DNA of 8,675 bases from positions 1 through 8,675 of the forward strand of contig CALEPR010000057.1 of NCBI GenBank assembly GCA_937910665.1. Direction: 5' to 3'. The translations under genes and the position numbers were made by a program. The notes under the pieces were generated by a model. The model did no database searches, was not told the origin of the DNA, and saw only the letters and a program-made list of their open reading frames with translations. The first letter of the stretch is position 1, and each line of letters opens with the position of its first letter. The DNA comes from an uncultured Selenomonadales bacterium. Lineage in GTDB: Bacteria > Bacillota > Negativicutes > Selenomonadales > Selenomonadaceae. Below are positions 5,607-8,675 of this stretch, in pieces.

Positions 5607-7693
5607 CTTTTACCGAAATGGCGGTTCGCTATCGCAAAATTGGAAAGCCGAAGAAATGCACTTTTATCTTCTGCGCGGATCACGGAGTTTCAAAAATGAA
5701 TGTCAGTGCTTATCCGAAATCTACGACGGCGAGCATGGTTAAAAATTATTTAGTCGATCAAGGCGGGGCGGCAAATGCTTTTGCAAATTTCACTCGCTCA
5801 GAACTTGTTGTCGTGGACGTTGGAGTTGACGCAGATATTTCCAAACTGCCCGGACTTGTCGACAGAAAAATTGCGTACGGCACAAAAAATTTTGCCGAAG
5901 GTCCGGCGATGACTCTCGCGCAGGCGAAACAATCTATTCAGCTCGGAAAAGATTTAGCAAACAAAGCTATCAAAGCCGGTTGTAATTGTTTTTTGATTGG
6001 CGAAATGGGAATTTCAAACACAACTGCCGCCGCCGCAATTACTTCAACTTTTTTGCGTATTCATCCGAGAAAAGTTACAGGGCGCGGTTCAAACATTTCG
6101 GACAAGCGACTTCAAAATAAAATTAAAATTGTCAAGCAAGCTCTCGAAATAAATCAGCCGAATCCTGACGATGCTCTTGACGTTCTCTCGAAAGTCGGCG
6201 GTTTTGAATTTGGGGCGATGGCGGGAGTGATGCTCGCCGCCGCCCGGAAAAATTGTATTGTAATTTTGGACGGCTTCAACACAACTGCCGCCGCGCTGAT
6301 TGCCGACGCGATAAATCCTGAAGTTACAAAAAAAATTATCGCATCGAGTTTGAGTCGCGAAGTTGGTCACGGATGCGCACTTGATTTTCTGAATCTTTAT
6401 CCTATTTTGGATTTGGATCTTGCGCTCGGCGAAGCTGTCGGTTCGTCTATTGTGTCGAAAATTTTGGACAGCATTGTTTACACTTACGTTTGCGATCCTG
6501 AGGACGATTTTGACGGCGACCTTTCAGACTTCAAAGATGACGACAACGACGGCACAGAAATTATTACAAACTTGTTGGAAAAAGTTGGACTGCCCGATAT
6601 TCCCGACTTCGACAATTTTAATGAAATTGAAGATTATATCGAGGACACTTTTGGCGAGGCATTTAAAATTGAGGAAGTCGATGTAGATTTTCAACTCAGT
6701 AATGAAAGTCGCCTTGAAAGTTTTGAGCCGCCTTTCAGCGCACAAGATTTTAATATTCCGCGCTCCTACCCGATGCTTGTCAGGATTATGGGCGGCGAAA
6801 ATGATAATCCTGTCGCCGCGACAGATAAAACTTTCAACTTCTACCTGGAAACGATGCCGAAACTCCACGCGAAGGCGATGAACGCTTGCAAAGAATATAT
6901 CGACAAATTGACTAAGCCGCTCGGCAGTCTTGGCGCATTGGAAGAAATTGCGATTCAGTTTGCCGGGATTGCAAATGAAAATATTCCTGCAAACAAACTC
7001 AGACATGCCGCACTTGCATTTACAGGAACTGAAAACACTCCAAAATTTCCGCGCGATTCTTACAATTTTACCGGCGGCAGTGAACGCAGAAATGTTACTA
7101 TGGACTTCAGTTTGACTGTTCGGACTTTCGGCGCGAAACTTTTTTTAGGAATTGTCGACGAAGAACAAGATCCGACCGTTGCATTTAATTTCGGCAGAAA
7201 TTTGGCAGAGGAAATTAGTTTTTCCATGCCGATAATTGCGTTGACTGATTTAAGTGACTGGCGAATTGAAAAAATGAATGAAAAATTTTCTGCCGCACTT
7301 TTGGATGACGACGGAGAATTAAAAGTTGCGCCGGAAGAATTTTTAAATCACGTTCCGAAACAATTCAGAAATTTGACAAGCGCACTGATTGGCGCGATGG
7401 TTGCCGCCGCTCACAATTCAACTTTGCTTGTAATTGACTGCGGCGTTGTCGAAGTTATTGCGAGGTATCTGGAAAAAATTTGTCCTGAAATTAAACCTTT
7501 CCTTCTTTACGCCGGAAAATTGATCAACATAAACTTCACGCCTGAAATCAGAATTGGTTTTGACGGTGAAATTGCTTGCATTGGTATGGAAATTGTCGAG
7601 GCGGCTCTAACTGCTCTGAATGAAATGAAAACTTTTTCTGAGGCGAAAGTTGAAATTGCTGTGGACGGCGAAGGCGCGAAACTTCAGAAATAA
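5603..7693 (+). CDS. CobT-like protein fused to a second degenerate CobT-like domain
   Basis: CobT (nicotinate-nucleotide:dimethylbenzimidazole phosphoribosyltransferase) makes the activated lower ligand of cobalamin and is about 350 residues long; this product has 696. Domain 1 (about 1-296) starts only about 20 residues before ADHGVSKMNVSAYP (25-38) and lacks about 40 N-terminal residues. It keeps GEMGISNTTAAAA (133-145), TGRGSN (159-164), GGFEFGAMAG (199-208) and LGEAVG (275-280). E277 corresponds to the catalytic Glu317 of Salmonella CobT. An acidic linker (about 298-385) follows. Domain 2 (about 410-696) begins with the missing N-terminal signature LTKPLGSLGALEEIA (436-450), but its DHGV counterpart reads FTGTENTP, the GEMGI-NTT loop is gone, and the Glu position appears to be Met (about 662). 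TAA at 5600-5602 excludes an in-frame upstream extension. It is coupled to the SpeD-like gene; no cobS or cobU is nearby. An active site completed between domains is possible. Confidence 0.85.
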   Translation: MTFTEMAVRYRKIGKPKKCTFIFCADHGVSKMNVSAYPKSTTASMVKNYLVDQGGAANAFANFTRSELVVVDVGVDADISKLPGLVDRKIAYGTKNFAEGPAMTLAQAKQSIQLGKDLANKAIKAGCNCFLIGEMGISNTTAAAAITSTFLRIHPRKVTGRGSNISDKRLQNKIKIVKQALEINQPNPDDALDVLSKVGGFEFGAMAGVMLAAARKNCIVILDGFNTTAAALIADAINPEVTKKIIASSLSREVGHGCALDFLNLYPILDLDLALGEAVGSSIVSKILDSIVYTYVCDPEDDFDGDLSDFKDDDNDGTEIITNLLEKVGLPDIPDFDNFNEIEDYIEDTFGEAFKIEEVDVDFQLSNESRLESFEPPFSAQDFNIPRSYPMLVRIMGGENDNPVAATDKTFNFYLETMPKLHAKAMNACKEYIDKLTKPLGSLGALEEIAIQFAGIANENIPANKLRHAALAFTGTENTPKFPRDSYNFTGGSERRNVTMDFSLTVRTFGAKLFLGIVDEEQDPTVAFNFGRNLAEEISFSMPIIALTDLSDWRIEKMNEKFSAALLDDDGELKVAPEEFLNHVPKQFRNLTSALIGAMVAAAHNSTLLVIDCGVVEVIARYLEKICPEIKPFLLYAGKLININFTPEIRIGFDGEIACIGMEIVEAALTALNEMKTFSEAKVEIAVDGEGAKLQK

Positions 7694-7701
7694 AAAAATT
7701 T

Positions 7702-7732
7702 AAAAATCTGTCGGTGACGGTAGATTTTTTTT
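7702..7732 (+). terminator. Intrinsic terminator at the end of the operon
   Basis: AAAAATCT (7702-7709) pairs with AGATTTTT (7722-7729), extended inward by two G-U pairs and one C-G pair around the loop GGTGAC. T-rich sequence runs to 7732. It begins 9 nt after the CobT-like stop. The stem is AU-rich, so termination may be partial. Confidence 0.65.
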
Positions 7733-7757
7733 ACTTTGCAGGAAATTTTTTTTCGCA

Positions 7758-8562
7758 TTGAAAGTTAGAAAAAAATTTTTGCAGGAGGTCTTGGAGTTTA
7801 AAAAATTTTTAGTGATTTTTATTTCCTTGATATTTGTTACAAATTTTCCTGTCGTGTCGGCTGAAATAAAAACTATCGAGGCGGAAGGAAGATACATGGC
7901 TGACTTGGAAATGAATGAACCGCTTTCCGCGATAACCGAACACGCTCGCGAGGATGCTCGGCGCAGAGCTGCTGAACAGGCGGCAGTTTTTGTCGAAAGT
8001 TTGGTTGAAGTAGAAAACAATCAAGTCACGAACGATAAATTTTGAACTTACGCCGCGACGATGAACTTACGCCGCGACGATCATGGAAATTGTTTAGTCG
8101 AAAGATTTCAGCGACATTTCGGTTGAGGGACAGTTCACGGCAATTTGCAAAATCAAAGCGAAGGTTGACACTTCAAAAATAAAACTTGAAGAAATTTTAG
8201 GAAGGGAATTGCAACTGCAAAAACTTGAAGAACAAAACAAAATTATTCAGGAAAAAAATTCTGAAATTGAAAAATGGAAGTCGCTTTATGAAAAGGCTTC
8301 TTCCGAAAAGCAAAAGTCTGAAATTAAAAATCAGTTGGACAAAACTTAGCAACAATTTTTGGTGGCGAAGTATGAACGCGATTTAGATTTATTCGACCTC
8401 AACCATGTGATTGACTGGCAAAAAGTTTTACCGACTGCAGAAAAATTGCAGGAAATTGAGCCGTTCAACGCAACAGCTTTTCGCGCAATAGTTTATTATT
8501 ATCGCGAACAAGACGACTTGAAAAAATCTGTTGACTATTGCATCGTAATTTTAATTCTTGAA
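7758..8562 (+). pseudogene. Decayed gene for an exported LPP20-like/coiled-coil/TPR-like protein
   Basis: The conceptual product has a signal peptide (hydrophobic about 7803-7860, VVSA-E end) and an LPP20-like helix EHAREDARRRAAEQAAVFVE before VENNQVTND. Further on come TYAATIMEIV, SVEGQFTAICKIKAKVD, a lysine/glutamate coiled coil (about 8195-8346) and a TPR-like segment (about 8395-8530). It is broken by TGA 8043-8045, a 19-bp tandem duplication (8044-8081) that shifts the frame by one, TAG 8095-8097 and TAG 8347-8349, and it is cut by an insertion sequence near 8563. AGGAGG (7783-7788) lies only 2 nt before TTG 7791, and at proper spacing there is no start codon but GAG or TTT, so the start may be lost too. 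The upstream TTG 7758 has no good ribosome binding site. It is related in domain type to the gene at 330-1169 and is surely inactive as a full-length protein. Confidence 0.85.
8044..8081 (+). repeat. Perfect 19-bp tandem duplication
   Basis: GAACTTACGCCGCGACGAT is present at 8044-8062 and again at 8063-8081. Removing one copy joins the frame upstream (NNQVTNDKF) to TYAATIMEIV downstream, so the duplication is a recent replication-slippage lesion in the pseudogene. Confidence 0.95.
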
Positions 8563-8584
8563 TGTACAATCTAAGTGCAACGAA

Positions 8585-8612
8585 TGAAAAACTCACAGAT
8601 TTCTGCTAAAAT
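8585..8612 (+). promoter_or_regulatory. Possible promoter of the IS transposase
   Basis: An extended -10, TGCTAAAAT (8604-8612), is good. The -35, TGAAAA (8585-8590), is weak, with a 16-nt spacer. It lies inside the IS end, upstream of the transposase ATG. Confidence 0.35.
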
Positions 8613-8648
8613 GTCTGTAACCCAACAATCAAAAAGGCAGGGAAATCT

Positions 8649-8675
8649 ATGAGTTACCAACATCTTAACATAACT
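8649..8675 (+). CDS. IS30-family transposase, N-terminal 9 residues only
   Basis: ATG at 8649 opens a frame reading MSYQHLNIT to the window edge. IS30-family DDE transposases commonly begin MSYxHLT followed by a helix-turn-helix that binds the terminal repeats. AGGCAGGGAAA upstream (8636-8646) can act as a ribosome binding site. Only the first nine codons are visible, so the call rests on this signature and the terminal-repeat-like sequence before it. Confidence 0.65.

Larger units (their letters stand above)
8563..8675 (+). mobile_element. Left end of an IS30-family insertion sequence, cut by the window edge
   Basis: The pseudogene frame stops resembling its domain at about 8535-8562. The sequence from 8563, TGTACAATCTAAGTGCAACG, starts with TGTA and has the GTGCAAC-type pattern seen in IS30-family terminal repeats as I remember them. 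About 86 bp later an ORF opens with MSYQHLNIT, the usual start of IS30-type transposases. The right end, the second terminal repeat and the target duplication lie outside the window, so the exact left boundary is not proven. Confidence 0.65.

Noticed and set aside
6536..6571. Acidic DDDNDG stretch as an EF-hand or dockerin-like calcium site in the CobT-like linker
   Set aside because: The twelfth position is Asn rather than Glu or Asp and the hydrophobic position is acidic; it is better seen as part of a general acidic linker.
6524..7006. 160-residue minus-strand open frame inside the CobT-like gene
   Set aside because: It is antisense to a well-supported domain fusion and shows no signal, motif or ribosome binding site.
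1..8675. CRISPR array, tRNA or rRNA genes
   Set aside because: No regularly spaced repeats of CRISPR type, no cloverleaf with CCA-type end, and no rRNA signature were found by eye.

Overview
The window is AT-rich DNA with strong GGAGG-type ribosome binding sites, TTG and GTG starts, and many exported proteins, including two with LPP20/FlgT-N-like domains. Clostridium-like codon use combined with envelope proteins of a diderm cell suggests a Negativicutes/Selenomonadales-type bacterium, probably host-associated. This is inference from style; no rRNA or other marker gene is present.

Layout. Positions 1-329 are non-coding and hold one arm of a roughly 90-bp imperfect inverted repeat and a promoter. 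Positions 330-1169 (+) encode an exported LPP20-like protein followed by a clear intrinsic terminator. Positions 1266-1431, read on the minus strand, look like a complete small-RNA gene: a TTGAAT-17-TATAAT promoter, about 130 nt of foldable non-coding RNA, and an intrinsic terminator. The second arm of the inverted repeat follows at 1457-1546. Positions 1647-2456 (-) encode a ZnuB/MntB-type metal ABC permease with no ATPase or binding protein beside it.

Divergent from the permease runs a tight plus-strand operon, 2670-7693. Its order is: a small exported two-repeat protein; a membrane-anchored CE4 polysaccharide deacetylase; an unrecognised exported protein; a SpeD-fold protein that lacks the pyruvoyl-forming serine; and a 696-residue CobT-like protein. 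The last has an N-terminally shortened but motif-complete CobT domain, an acidic linker, and a second CobT-like domain that keeps the usual N-terminal segment but has lost the catalytic motifs. Stops and starts overlap as ATGA at 3134 and 5603. The operon ends in a terminator at 7702-7732.

Positions 7758-8562 are a decayed gene for a second exported LPP20-like protein with coiled-coil and TPR-like parts. It has three in-frame stops, a 19-bp tandem duplication and probably a lost start codon. At about 8563 it is cut by the left end of an IS30-family element whose transposase begins at 8649 and leaves the window.

The most interesting part is the translationally coupled pair of a serine-less SpeD homologue and the CobT/pseudo-CobT fusion. 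The two may form a complex whose activity differs from textbook SAM decarboxylation or lower-ligand activation for cobalamin. The orphan minus-strand RNA is the next best lead.
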